From Bacillota bacterium (GTDB lineage: Bacteria > Bacillota > DTU030 > DUMP01), in NCBI GenBank assembly GCA_012839445.1, contig DUNI01000216.1:1-37138 (forward strand): 37,138 nt of DNA, in the 5' to 3' direction. Every line of letters begins with the position of its first letter. Position 1 is the stretch's first letter. Positions 29,646 through 37,138 of the stretch are shown here, piece by piece. A model generated the notes under the pieces. It did not search any database. It was not told where the DNA came from and saw nothing but the letters and a program-made list of their open reading frames with translations. A program made the translations under genes and the position numbers.

Positions 29646-31083
29646 GGAAGATTTAGAAACGGTTATCGGTCTAGAAGTACACGTGGAGCTGTCCACTGAG
29701 AGCAAAGCTTTTTGTCGTTGTAGCACTGCTTTTGGGGCAGAGCCCAACACTCAGGTTTGCCCTGTTTGTTTGGGATTACCGGGAGCATTGCCGGTACTCA
29801 ATAAGAGGGTATTGGAATATGCCATTAAGACCGGCCTTGCACTTAATTGCTCTATTGCCAGCCAGAGTAAGTTTGATCGAAAAAACTATTTTTATCCTGA
29901 TTTACCTAAGGCTTATCAGATTTCGCAGTTTGACCAACCTATCGCCTATGACGGCTATGTGGACATTACTGTAGATGGACAAGCAAGGCGTATCGGCGTT
30001 AAAAGGGTTCATATGGAAGAAGATGCGGGCAAATTGATCCACACCGGTGATGATATTGCTACTGCTACCAGCAGTTTAGTGGACTTAAACCGGGCTGGGG
30101 TACCTCTTATTGAGATAGTTACTGAACCGGATATCCGTTCACCGGAAGAAGCACGTCTTTACCTTACTAAGTTAAAGACAATTATCCAGTATCTTGGGGT
30201 TTCGGATTGCAAGATGGAAGAAGGTTCCCTCAGGTGTGACGCTAACTTGTCGGTAAGACCACGAGGAAGCAGCAAGCTTGGTACTAAATCAGAGATTAAG
30301 AATATGAACTCTTTCCGCGCTGTTTTTCGGGGCCTCTCTTTCGAAGAAGAACGGCAAAAAGAGGCGTTTTTGGCTGGTGAGGAGATAGTACAAGAAACGC
30401 GGCACTGGGACGAAAGTCGTGGAATAACCGTGGGCATGCGGAGCAAAGAAGAAGCCCAAGATTACCGCTATTTTCCTGACCCGGATCTTCCGCCGCTAGC
30501 CATTGATCCTACTTGGGTGGAAGATATCCGCGCCGACTTACCGGAGTTACCCGATGTCCGGGTTGCCCGATTTATCAAAGAATATGGTCTGCCGGATTAT
30601 GATGCGGAGGTTTTAACTACTTCGCAGCGGGTGGCTGATTTTTACGACGACTGCGTTCGCCTGCATGCAGATCCTAAGGCAGTTAGCAACTGGATCATGA
30701 GCGAAGTTTTGCGCTTGCTGAATGCAGAAGGAAAGGAACTGGAGGAGACACCTCTTACTCCTGAGCATGTGACCAAGGTATTAAAACTGATGGATGAAGG
30801 CGTTATTAGTGGTCGTATTGCTAAAGACGTTTTTGAGGAGACGTTCCACACGGGTCGGGATCCGGAAGAAATAGTCAAAGAGCGTGGCCTAGTACAAATC
30901 TCCGATGAGGACGAGCTTGGTCGTATCGTGGCGGAAGTGTTAGAAGCCAATCCCAATGTGGTGGAAGATTACCGTAACGGTAAGGATAAGGCTCTGGGTT
31001 ATTTAATTGGTCAAGTGATGAAAGCCACTCGAGGCAAAGCTAATCCTCAGATGGTGAACAGGCTTTTTAAGGAAAAACTGTAG
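29638..31083 (+). CDS. gatB: Asp-tRNA(Asn)/Glu-tRNA(Gln) amidotransferase subunit B
   Basis: [41 protein letters not shown]; start overlaps gatA by 8 nt (ATGCGTAA). Confidence 0.96.
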   Translation: MRKEDLETVIGLEVHVELSTESKAFCRCSTAFGAEPNTQVCPVCLGLPGALPVLNKRVLEYAIKTGLALNCSIASQSKFDRKNYFYPDLPKAYQISQFDQPIAYDGYVDITVDGQARRIGVKRVHMEEDAGKLIHTGDDIATATSSLVDLNRAGVPLIEIVTEPDIRSPEEARLYLTKLKTIIQYLGVSDCKMEEGSLRCDANLSVRPRGSSKLGTKSEIKNMNSFRAVFRGLSFEEERQKEAFLAGEEIVQETRHWDESRGITVGMRSKEEAQDYRYFPDPDLPPLAIDPTWVEDIRADLPELPDVRVARFIKEYGLPDYDAEVLTTSQRVADFYDDCVRLHADPKAVSNWIMSEVLRLLNAEGKELEETPLTPEHVTKVLKLMDEGVISGRIAKDVFEETFHTGRDPEEIVKERGLVQISDEDELGRIVAEVLEANPNVVEDYRNGKDKALGYLIGQVMKATRGKANPQMVNRLFKEKL

Positions 31084-31099
31084 GCACATTGCGAATAGC

Positions 31100-31141
31100 T
31101 CTCCTCCGGTCTGGGAAAGCCTAAGGCCGGAGGAGATTTTT
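31100..31141 (+). promoter_or_regulatory. Terminator-like hairpin whose 3' arm is the SD of the next ORF
   Basis: TCTCCTCCGG (31100-31109) pairs with CCGGAGGAGA (31127-31136), then TTTTT directly abutting ATG 31142. Confidence 0.8.
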
Positions 31142-31603
31142 ATGCCGAAGAATCAACCAAAATTGCTACCAGAACTAAGCGGTAGCCAACGTCTTCACTT
31201 GAAGCAAATGCTTAGCGAAATCGTGGATCAGTTGGTTGACCAACAGACTCAGATTGAGCAAACGATCAGTCAAGGATTGCCTGATTTAGCAGTGGGCCTA
31301 AGCAGTGCTGGCAAGATGCGTGAATTAGAGACCATGCTAAGGGAATTATCGTCGTCTCAGGGCAATTATCGAAAAGAATTAGCTAAAGAAGCATTGACTT
31401 CGGCGGCGGCCATGTCTTGGCGGGAGGAACGGTCTTGGGCCCAGGCTCGTGAGCAAGCGTTAGAAAAGGGAGTGGCTAATCTTTTGCAAGCGGCTTGGCT
31501 GGGAACGGCTCTTAAGAGACAAGCAGTGCTTACTGAAGGGCTCACAGTAGTCAAGGGATTGCTGGATCATAAGGAGGACGGCGTAAGTGAAGAAGATCAC
31601 TAA
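31142..31603 (+). CDS. Hypothetical protein, predicted largely helical
   Basis: Intact 153-aa ORF, good RBS, overlaps the next gene by 17 nt; no family recognised. Confidence 0.75.
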   Translation: MPKNQPKLLPELSGSQRLHLKQMLSEIVDQLVDQQTQIEQTISQGLPDLAVGLSSAGKMRELETMLRELSSSQGNYRKELAKEALTSAAAMSWREERSWAQAREQALEKGVANLLQAAWLGTALKRQAVLTEGLTVVKGLLDHKEDGVSEEDH

Positions 31604-32309
31604 GTTTTTGCACCTACATGTATCGGATCTGTGGTTGGTTCTCAGAGCCACGGTGCTTTACGCCATGTCTTTGCTTGCTATTCGGTTGGTGGGAAAGCGG
31701 ACTATTGGACAGTTGTCCCCCTTTGATCTATTGGTGATTGTAATATTGGGTGCAGCGGTGGCAATTCCTATGGAAGATGAAAAGCTGCCTTTTACCCATG
31801 GCCTGATACCTATAGTCATGGTTACTTTGATCAGCTGGTTAATCTCTAAGGTCATTTTGCGTAGCCGACGCATTGAGAATGTTTTACAGGGGAAGCCGTG
31901 TGTGTTAATCGAAAACGGCGAAGTGGTGGTTAAGAACATTAAACAGGAGCGGATTTCCATGACTGATTTAGCCATAATGCTACGGGAGAAGGACGTCAAT
32001 AATATCCAGGATGTTCAAGAAGCGGTGCTGGAGCCGAATGGCTTGCTAAGTGTAATTCTAAAGCCGGAATGCCAGCCTTTGCGGCCTAAGGATATTGGTA
32101 TCAGTACAACAGAAGGGATTTATCCAACGGTGCTGGTGATGAACGGGGAGGTTATTTATGACAACCTGGATCGAGTTCGGCTAGGATTGCCCCAGCTCAT
32201 GAGGGAGTTAGCCGAACGGGGCATTAGGCGGGTACAAGAAGTGAGATCAGCTACCTTAGACGAGACCGGGCAGGTGACAGTGCAGTTAGAAGAAGGGGGC
32301 GAACGCTAA
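31587..32309 (+). CDS. DUF421 (YetF-like) membrane protein
   Basis: N-terminal TM region LAIRLVGKRTIGQLSPFDLLVIVILGAAVAIPM; C-terminal YetF-like domain with repeated 'xxGxYPTVLVMNGEVIYDNL'; GTG start. Confidence 0.88.
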   Translation: MKKITKFLHLHVSDLWLVLRATVLYAMSLLAIRLVGKRTIGQLSPFDLLVIVILGAAVAIPMEDEKLPFTHGLIPIVMVTLISWLISKVILRSRRIENVLQGKPCVLIENGEVVVKNIKQERISMTDLAIMLREKDVNNIQDVQEAVLEPNGLLSVILKPECQPLRPKDIGISTTEGIYPTVLVMNGEVIYDNLDRVRLGLPQLMRELAERGIRRVQEVRSATLDETGQVTVQLEEGGER

Positions 32310-32587
32310 TGGCAGGCGATCAAGAGAAAAAGAAACAGGGACTGACTCTAACAGTTCCGGAAGGTAAGGTGGATTGTTCCGCTATCGAGCGGAAATTGGG
32401 TACCAGTTTAGGCCCACTGTTAGATGCCTTTTCCTTGGGTTTAAGCGATGAAAAAGCAGCTGAATTGGCCGAAGTAAGTGAACACGATGTCCGGGAACTA
32501 AGAGCTAAGTTAGGACAAGTGGGGAGTTCGCTTGGCTTAAGTTTTAAGAAACCGATTTGCCAGAATAAGAAAGAACAGCCGGAGTAA
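32309..32587 (+). CDS. Hypothetical protein with HTH-like C-terminal segment
   Basis: Starts in a TAATG overlap with the DUF421 stop; segment LGLSDEKAAELAEVSEHDVRELRAKLG is HTH-like. Confidence 0.65.
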   Translation: MAGDQEKKKQGLTLTVPEGKVDCSAIERKLGTSLGPLLDAFSLGLSDEKAAELAEVSEHDVRELRAKLGQVGSSLGLSFKKPICQNKKEQPE

Positions 32588-32651
32588 TACTCTTTGCTGT
32601 TTTGAGATCTTTACCTGGATAAGCGATCCTTGGAAGGGTGTTCCTAACAGG

Positions 32652-33077
32652 CTATGGTGCCAGAAGGCGATCGAGGGTAGTATTAAGATCAGCAATCATT
32701 TGTTCTAGGGTGGTATAGGTTTGGCTGTCCAGCATGGCCCCTTGGGCCTGGGCCAGAGCGGCAACGGCTTGTTGTAAGCCTTGGGTTATTTGGTTATCGG
32801 TCTCACGGATTTGCTGGCGCAGCTGCCCTTCAATTTGTTCTGCTTGGGATTGATAGGATTGCAAAGTTGCTACAGTGAGGTTGTTGTTGGTGAGGCCGTT
32901 TTTAATTTGGGTCAAGCCTTGAATGATTTGATCCAGTCGTTGCCGATCAGACTGGGCTGTGGAGGCTTGGCTGAGTGTAACTTGGTTATTTTGGTCAGCC
33001 TGCAACTGTTGTTGATGAACAGTGTCCAATAGTTGGTTAACAAGATTGGCAATGTGACTCTGTTGTTGTGAGCTCAT
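32652..33077 (-). CDS. Glutamine-rich hypothetical protein
   Basis: ATG 33077 (MSSQQQSHIANLVNQLL) downstream of AAAGGAGAG; about 31 Gln in 141 aa, predicted helical/coiled-coil. Confidence 0.65.
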   Translation of the reverse strand: MSSQQQSHIANLVNQLLDTVHQQQLQADQNNQVTLSQASTAQSDRQRLDQIIQGLTQIKNGLTNNNLTVATLQSYQSQAEQIEGQLRQQIRETDNQITQGLQQAVAALAQAQGAMLDSQTYTTLEQMIADLNTTLDRLLAP

Positions 33078-33239
33078 TTTGTGCAGCTCTCCTTTACATA
33101 GGCTTTTAATTATCATTACCTGAGAACTACTTCAATAATCTTGCGCAGCAAGATTTGTTTTTCTTCTGCCTTGTTTTCGCCTTTTCTAAGACACCGTGTT
33201 TTTAGATGTGTAGCGCTGCCTGCAATTGGTGAATCCTTA

Positions 33240-33268
33240 TGCTGTGCCAAGGTATAGCCTTGGCAGCA
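33240..33268. other. Intergenic hairpin without T-tract
   Basis: TGCTG(TG)CCAAGG / CCTTGGCAGCA with TATAG loop, 2-nt bulge. Confidence 0.5.
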
Positions 33269-33327
33269 GGAAACTGCAGGCTTAGGAACGAATAAATCTA
33301 ACAGGAGAGAATATGGGAGGGATAACC

Positions 33328-33882
33328 ATGCAGTTATGGGAGAAGAGTGGCAAAGAGAACACAAAGTCAACTGTAAATGCAGTTATAACTAAGGCTCAAG
33401 AGTTAGGAATAGGTCACGTAGTAGTAGCTTCTAATACAGGGGCTACTGCTCGTCAGTTTTTAAACTCAGGTTTAAAGATAGTATGCGTAACACATCAAGT
33501 GGGATTTCGTGAACCGGGTAGCGACGAAATGCCGGCTGAAGTACGGCAGGAATTTAAAGAATTAGGGGTTAAGGTGCTGACAACTACCCATCTTTTCCGC
33601 GGAGTAAATCGCGGGTTTACCCAGGTCCATGGAGGTTTTGACCCAGGAATGGCAGTGGCGGATACACTTCGTTTGTTTGGCCAAGGTACCAAGGTGGCAG
33701 TGGAAGTGGCAGTTATGGCCTTAGATGCCGGTTTGATCCCCTATGGTCAAGATATTATTGCCGTTGGCGGTTCCGGCCGCGGTGCTGATACGGCATTGGT
33801 TTTGCGTCCGGCTCATTCGGGCGAATTTCTGCAAACTAAGATCCGTGAGATAATATGTAAACCGAGGGAATGGGAGAGGTAA
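33328..33882 (+). CDS. Stand-alone pyruvate kinase alpha/beta (C-terminal)-like domain protein
   Basis: NTKSTVNAVITKAQELGIGHVVVASNTGATARQFLNSGLKIVCVTHQVGFREPG; ATG 33328 after GGGAGGG. Confidence 0.8.
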   Translation: MQLWEKSGKENTKSTVNAVITKAQELGIGHVVVASNTGATARQFLNSGLKIVCVTHQVGFREPGSDEMPAEVRQEFKELGVKVLTTTHLFRGVNRGFTQVHGGFDPGMAVADTLRLFGQGTKVAVEVAVMALDAGLIPYGQDIIAVGGSGRGADTALVLRPAHSGEFLQTKIREIICKPREWER

Positions 33883-33884
33883 GA

Positions 33885-35261
33885 GTGAAGAGGCCGCCAG
33901 TAACAAAAGATGATTTACTACAGCTAACCATCGAAGACTTAACATCCAACGGAGAAGGGGTAGGACGATTCAAAGGCTTTACCGTGTTTGTTCCTGGCGC
34001 CTTGCCACAGGAGACTGTTACCGCCCGGGTGATTTCAGTGCAAAAGCACTATGCCCGGGCTTTGCTAAGAGAACTAATACAAACGTCTCCACAAAGAACA
34101 GAAAGCAAGTGCCGCACCTATCGGCGCTGTGGAGGTTGTCAGTTGCAGCACTTAAGTTATGGTGAGCAACTGCAGTTTAAGCAGCGGGTGGTGGAACAGG
34201 CTTTCATGCGGATTGGCAAGGTAGAGAAAGTACGGGTATTGCCTACTATGGGCATGGATAATCCTTGGGCCTACCGAAACAAAGCTCAGTTTCCTTTGAC
34301 GGAAAGAAACGGACATATAGTCGCGGGGTTTTTTGCGCCTCGGAGTCATCAGGTAGTGGAAATATCTGAGTGTTTTCTCCAGCATCCCCAAATAAATATG
34401 GTTTTACAGAGATTCTTGTCTGTAGCTAATGAGTTAGAAATTCCAGTGTATAATGAAAATAGTGGCACTGGGTTTTTGCGTCATTTGCTGGTTCGAGTAG
34501 CAGTAACTACAGGTGAACTAATGGTGGCTGTAGTGACCACCAGCGCCGATACGCCACGGTTAACAGAGTTAGTGAAGGGTATGACCACTGGTATTCCTAA
34601 GATCACTAGTTTCTTATTGAACATCAATTCTAAACGGACCAATGTTATCCTGGGATCTAGATGGCGGGTTCTTTATGGATCACCGACTATAACTGATTAT
34701 TTGGGCCCCTATCGCTTCTGTATTTCGGGGGGCTCGTTCTTCCAAGTGAATCCTTTTCAAACTGTCAGATTGTATGAACAGGCTCGGGCCTATGCCGGGC
34801 TCACCGGACACGAAGTAGTGATTGACGCTTACTGCGGTATAGGTAGTATTTCCCTGTTTTTGGCTGAGCAAGCCCAATTTGTTCATGGAATAGAGGTAGT
34901 GCCGGCGGCCATTGATGATGCTAGACAAAATGCCCTCGAGAATGGGGTGAAGAACGCTGAGTTTCATGTAGGAGAAGTGGAAAGGGTATTACCGCAGCTA
35001 ACGGCCCAAGGGATTTTGTGCCCGGACGTTGTGGTACTTGATCCACCCCGACGAGGGTGCCGACCGGAAGCATTGTTAGCATTATCTTCTGTACGACCGG
35101 ATAGGATTGTCTACATATCCTGTAATCCGGCTACTTTGGCGCGGGACATAGGAGTTCTAACAGTTCGGGGCTATGAAGTTCAAGAAGTACAGCCGGTGGA
35201 CATGTTTCCCCAGACGTATCACGTGGAAACAGTCGTTAAACTCAAGAGAAAAAAGAAATAA
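33885..35261 (+). CDS. rlmD: 23S rRNA (uracil-C5)-methyltransferase, RlmD/TrmA family
   Basis: TRAM-like N-terminus, Fe-S motif CRTYRRCGGCQLQH, DAYCGIGSISLFLA, DPPRRGC, YISCNPATLARD. Start GTG 33885 or ATG 33870. Confidence 0.9.
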   Translation: MKRPPVTKDDLLQLTIEDLTSNGEGVGRFKGFTVFVPGALPQETVTARVISVQKHYARALLRELIQTSPQRTESKCRTYRRCGGCQLQHLSYGEQLQFKQRVVEQAFMRIGKVEKVRVLPTMGMDNPWAYRNKAQFPLTERNGHIVAGFFAPRSHQVVEISECFLQHPQINMVLQRFLSVANELEIPVYNENSGTGFLRHLLVRVAVTTGELMVAVVTTSADTPRLTELVKGMTTGIPKITSFLLNINSKRTNVILGSRWRVLYGSPTITDYLGPYRFCISGGSFFQVNPFQTVRLYEQARAYAGLTGHEVVIDAYCGIGSISLFLAEQAQFVHGIEVVPAAIDDARQNALENGVKNAEFHVGEVERVLPQLTAQGILCPDVVVLDPPRRGCRPEALLALSSVRPDRIVYISCNPATLARDIGVLTVRGYEVQEVQPVDMFPQTYHVETVVKLKRKKK

Positions 35262-35276
35262 AGAAGGTGATTAGAA

Positions 35277-36029
35277 ATGAATATGTTTTGGGAGGGCAAG
35301 GATATAAAAAACGAAGTCGAAATGCTGGCCTTGTTAATGAAAGATTCAAGAAATACGGTAGTGCTAACAGGAGCAGGAATGGACACAGAAAGTAACATAC
35401 CGGATTTTAGGGGTAAAAGCGGATGGTGGAGAAACATAGATCCTAGTAGAGTGGCCAGTGTTCAAACACTTCAACAAAACTACACGTTGTTTCACGAATT
35501 CTACTCTATGCGAATAGAGCTCTTACAAGATGTTAGGCCCCATAAAGGACATTATATTTTGGCAGATTTTGAACAGAAGGGAGTAATAAAAAGTATCGCA
35601 ACGCAAAATGTATCCTGTTTGCACCGCCAGGCAGGAAGCAAGACAGTATATGAACTTCATGGCAATATTAAGACAATAAGATGCAATAGTTGCAATCACG
35701 AAGCTGCGTTACAGGATTTCTTAGATAAGAAAAACTGTAGTATATGTGGAAGGAATGCATTAAGACCTAACGTTGTCTTGTTTGGAGAATACTTACCGAG
35801 AGATGCCTGGAGTTTAGCTGAAAGGGACATTAGAGGATGTGATTTGCTGATTGTCATCGGTACAAGTTTGAAAGTTCATCCGGTAAATCAGCTTCCGATG
35901 CTAGCTACAGGTAAGGTTGTACTTATTAATGATGAGGATACAAGTTCTGGCTGTAAGTTTGATCTGAAGATTATTGGTAAGGCAAGAGAAGTCTTAGAAG
36001 AACTAACTGAGATCTACAAAAGTGCCTGA
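35277..36029 (+). CDS. Sir2 family NAD-dependent protein deacetylase-like protein, with variant motifs
   Basis: LTGAGMDTESNIPDFRG, TQNVSCLHRQAG, ELHGN, zinc ribbon CNSC...CSIC, GTSLKVHPV. Confidence 0.9.
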   Translation: MNMFWEGKDIKNEVEMLALLMKDSRNTVVLTGAGMDTESNIPDFRGKSGWWRNIDPSRVASVQTLQQNYTLFHEFYSMRIELLQDVRPHKGHYILADFEQKGVIKSIATQNVSCLHRQAGSKTVYELHGNIKTIRCNSCNHEAALQDFLDKKNCSICGRNALRPNVVLFGEYLPRDAWSLAERDIRGCDLLIVIGTSLKVHPVNQLPMLATGKVVLINDEDTSSGCKFDLKIIGKAREVLEELTEIYKSA

Positions 36030-36210
36030 CATTAGCTCATTGAGGCATGAAGTACCAGGAGAAGGCCAAGGGAAAGGGCATGTACTTCAGCCATGTTTCC
36101 AAGAATGTTATTGGCAGCCGTGATGATTTGGTGTATTATATTATACTAAGAAGAGGCTGATAAAGTTGGCATCGCTATTATTTTCATCGAAGTGAAAACG
36201 GAGAAACATC

Positions 36211-36735
36211 ATGAGAAGCGTTTATATAGTCTTGAGTCAAACAGGTACAATGGTTTCTAGAATCATTCGCCAATATACCAGGGATCCTTATAATCATGCC
36301 TCCATTGCTTTTGATCCTTCTCTTGAGGTAATGTATTCTTTTGGAAGAAAGCACCGCTATAACGTGCTTATTAACGGCTTCATAGAAGAGAATTTTAACC
36401 GAGGTTTATTTGCTGTTTTCCCAAATGCCAGCTGCTGTATTTTGGAGATTTCCGTTACTGAAGAACAGTTCAAAACCATGCTTGAATCAGTGGACTTCTT
36501 TTTGCGTCGCAAGGAAGTCTACCGTTACAATATGGTTGGATTGCTGGGCTATATGCTTGGTATCCGGTTTGCACCGCGAGACCGTTTTTTCTGCTCGCAA
36601 TTTGTATCCTATATTCTGAGGAAGGCTACATTGTGGAACGGTGTTCCTGAATTAACGAAGCCGATGGATTTTCTAAGAATTCCCCACAGAGTTGTTGTGT
36701 TTGAGGGCAATATAAGGGAATATAGATTAGCGTAA
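36211..36735 (+). CDS. Permuted NlpC/P60 (YiiX-like papain-fold) protein
   Basis: N-terminal DPYNHASIAFD and C-terminal FFCSQFVSYIL give the permuted His...Cys order. Confidence 0.6.
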   Translation: MRSVYIVLSQTGTMVSRIIRQYTRDPYNHASIAFDPSLEVMYSFGRKHRYNVLINGFIEENFNRGLFAVFPNASCCILEISVTEEQFKTMLESVDFFLRRKEVYRYNMVGLLGYMLGIRFAPRDRFFCSQFVSYILRKATLWNGVPELTKPMDFLRIPHRVVVFEGNIREYRLA

Positions 36736-36809
36736 GGTTGCTGGTAATTATCGTTATTGCTTAGAAAGCAAACAGTTGGTAAGCCATATTTCTTGGGAAC
36801 AGTGGATAA

Positions 36810-37138
36810 CTAAGGGCGCTGCTTCCAGGAAAAGCGCCAGGGAAGTTGTGCCCATTCATCGGCGTAATCCACGTTGATTCTAGGTCCGGTGGTAATGTCC
36901 TGTGGTGATACTGTTTCAGCAGGAGCTATGAAGAGAGTGTCTCCTGTGAGATCATGACCATATTGTTCTTTGGTGATTGCCAAGGCTTGGCAAAGTTTTC
37001 CGGGACCGTTTGTGAGTTGACACAACCTCTTTGTTTTAATGTGCTGGTGATTTGTCTTGAATTGGCGCCTGGCAAACATAAGATCAATACCGTCTTTTGG
37101 CTTCAGGGCGCGGATAAGTACTGCTTGGGGCTGGCCTT
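36810..37138 (-). CDS. 3-methyladenine DNA glycosylase (MPG/AAG family), 5' part outside the window
   Basis: Reverse strand reads GQPQAVLIRALKPKDGIDLMFARR...LTNGPGKLCQALAI...; frame is open to the right edge. Confidence 0.88.
   Translation of the reverse strand, partial: GQPQAVLIRALKPKDGIDLMFARRQFKTNHQHIKTKRLCQLTNGPGKLCQALAITKEQYGHDLTGDTLFIAPAETVSPQDITTGPRINVDYADEWAQLPWRFSWKQRP

Noticed and set aside
35277-36735. Sir2 plus papain-fold gene as an antiphage defence pair
   Set aside because: The Sir2 has the zinc ribbon and ELHG of a deacetylase, there are no other defence or mobile genes nearby, and the genes are separated by about 180 bp.

Overview
The window looks like a chromosomal segment from a low/mid-GC, probably spore-forming Firmicute (Clostridia-like). 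This is inferred from gene content: a YhcN/YlaJ-like lipoprotein, a SpoVB-like flippase, YerC, GatCAB, and strong AGGAGG ribosome-binding sites. Most of it is ordinary: a TAXI-TRAP transporter operon, HtrA, UvrB / glutaredoxin-like / PEP synthase / UvrA / UvrC, PcrA, LigA, GatCAB, a DUF421 operon, RlmD, a Sir2 protein, a permuted NlpC/P60-like protein and a truncated 3-methyladenine glycosylase. I saw no tRNA, rRNA, CRISPR array or intact mobile element. The points most worth a second look are: (1) a perfect 94-bp inverted repeat at the left edge that truncates an M23 peptidase gene and duplicates its terminator, with an assembly or amplification artefact as the leading explanation; (2) an intact Amidase_3-like ORF that has lost most canonical catalytic and zinc-ligand motifs; (3) an envelope/ligase neighbourhood (dead amidase, CofE-like ligase, Orn/Lys/Arg decarboxylase, YhcN lipoprotein, divergent MurE-like ligase, VanW, flippase); (4) strong hairpins with T-tracts whose 3' arms are the Shine-Dalgarno of the next gene, seen clearly twice; (5) a short translationally coupled operon of two unknown proteins around a DUF421 protein; (6) a 22% glutamine protein; and (7) a Sir2 homologue with altered NAD-site motifs. 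I do not see a clearly new defence or mobile system. Everything here is read by eye, with no database search.
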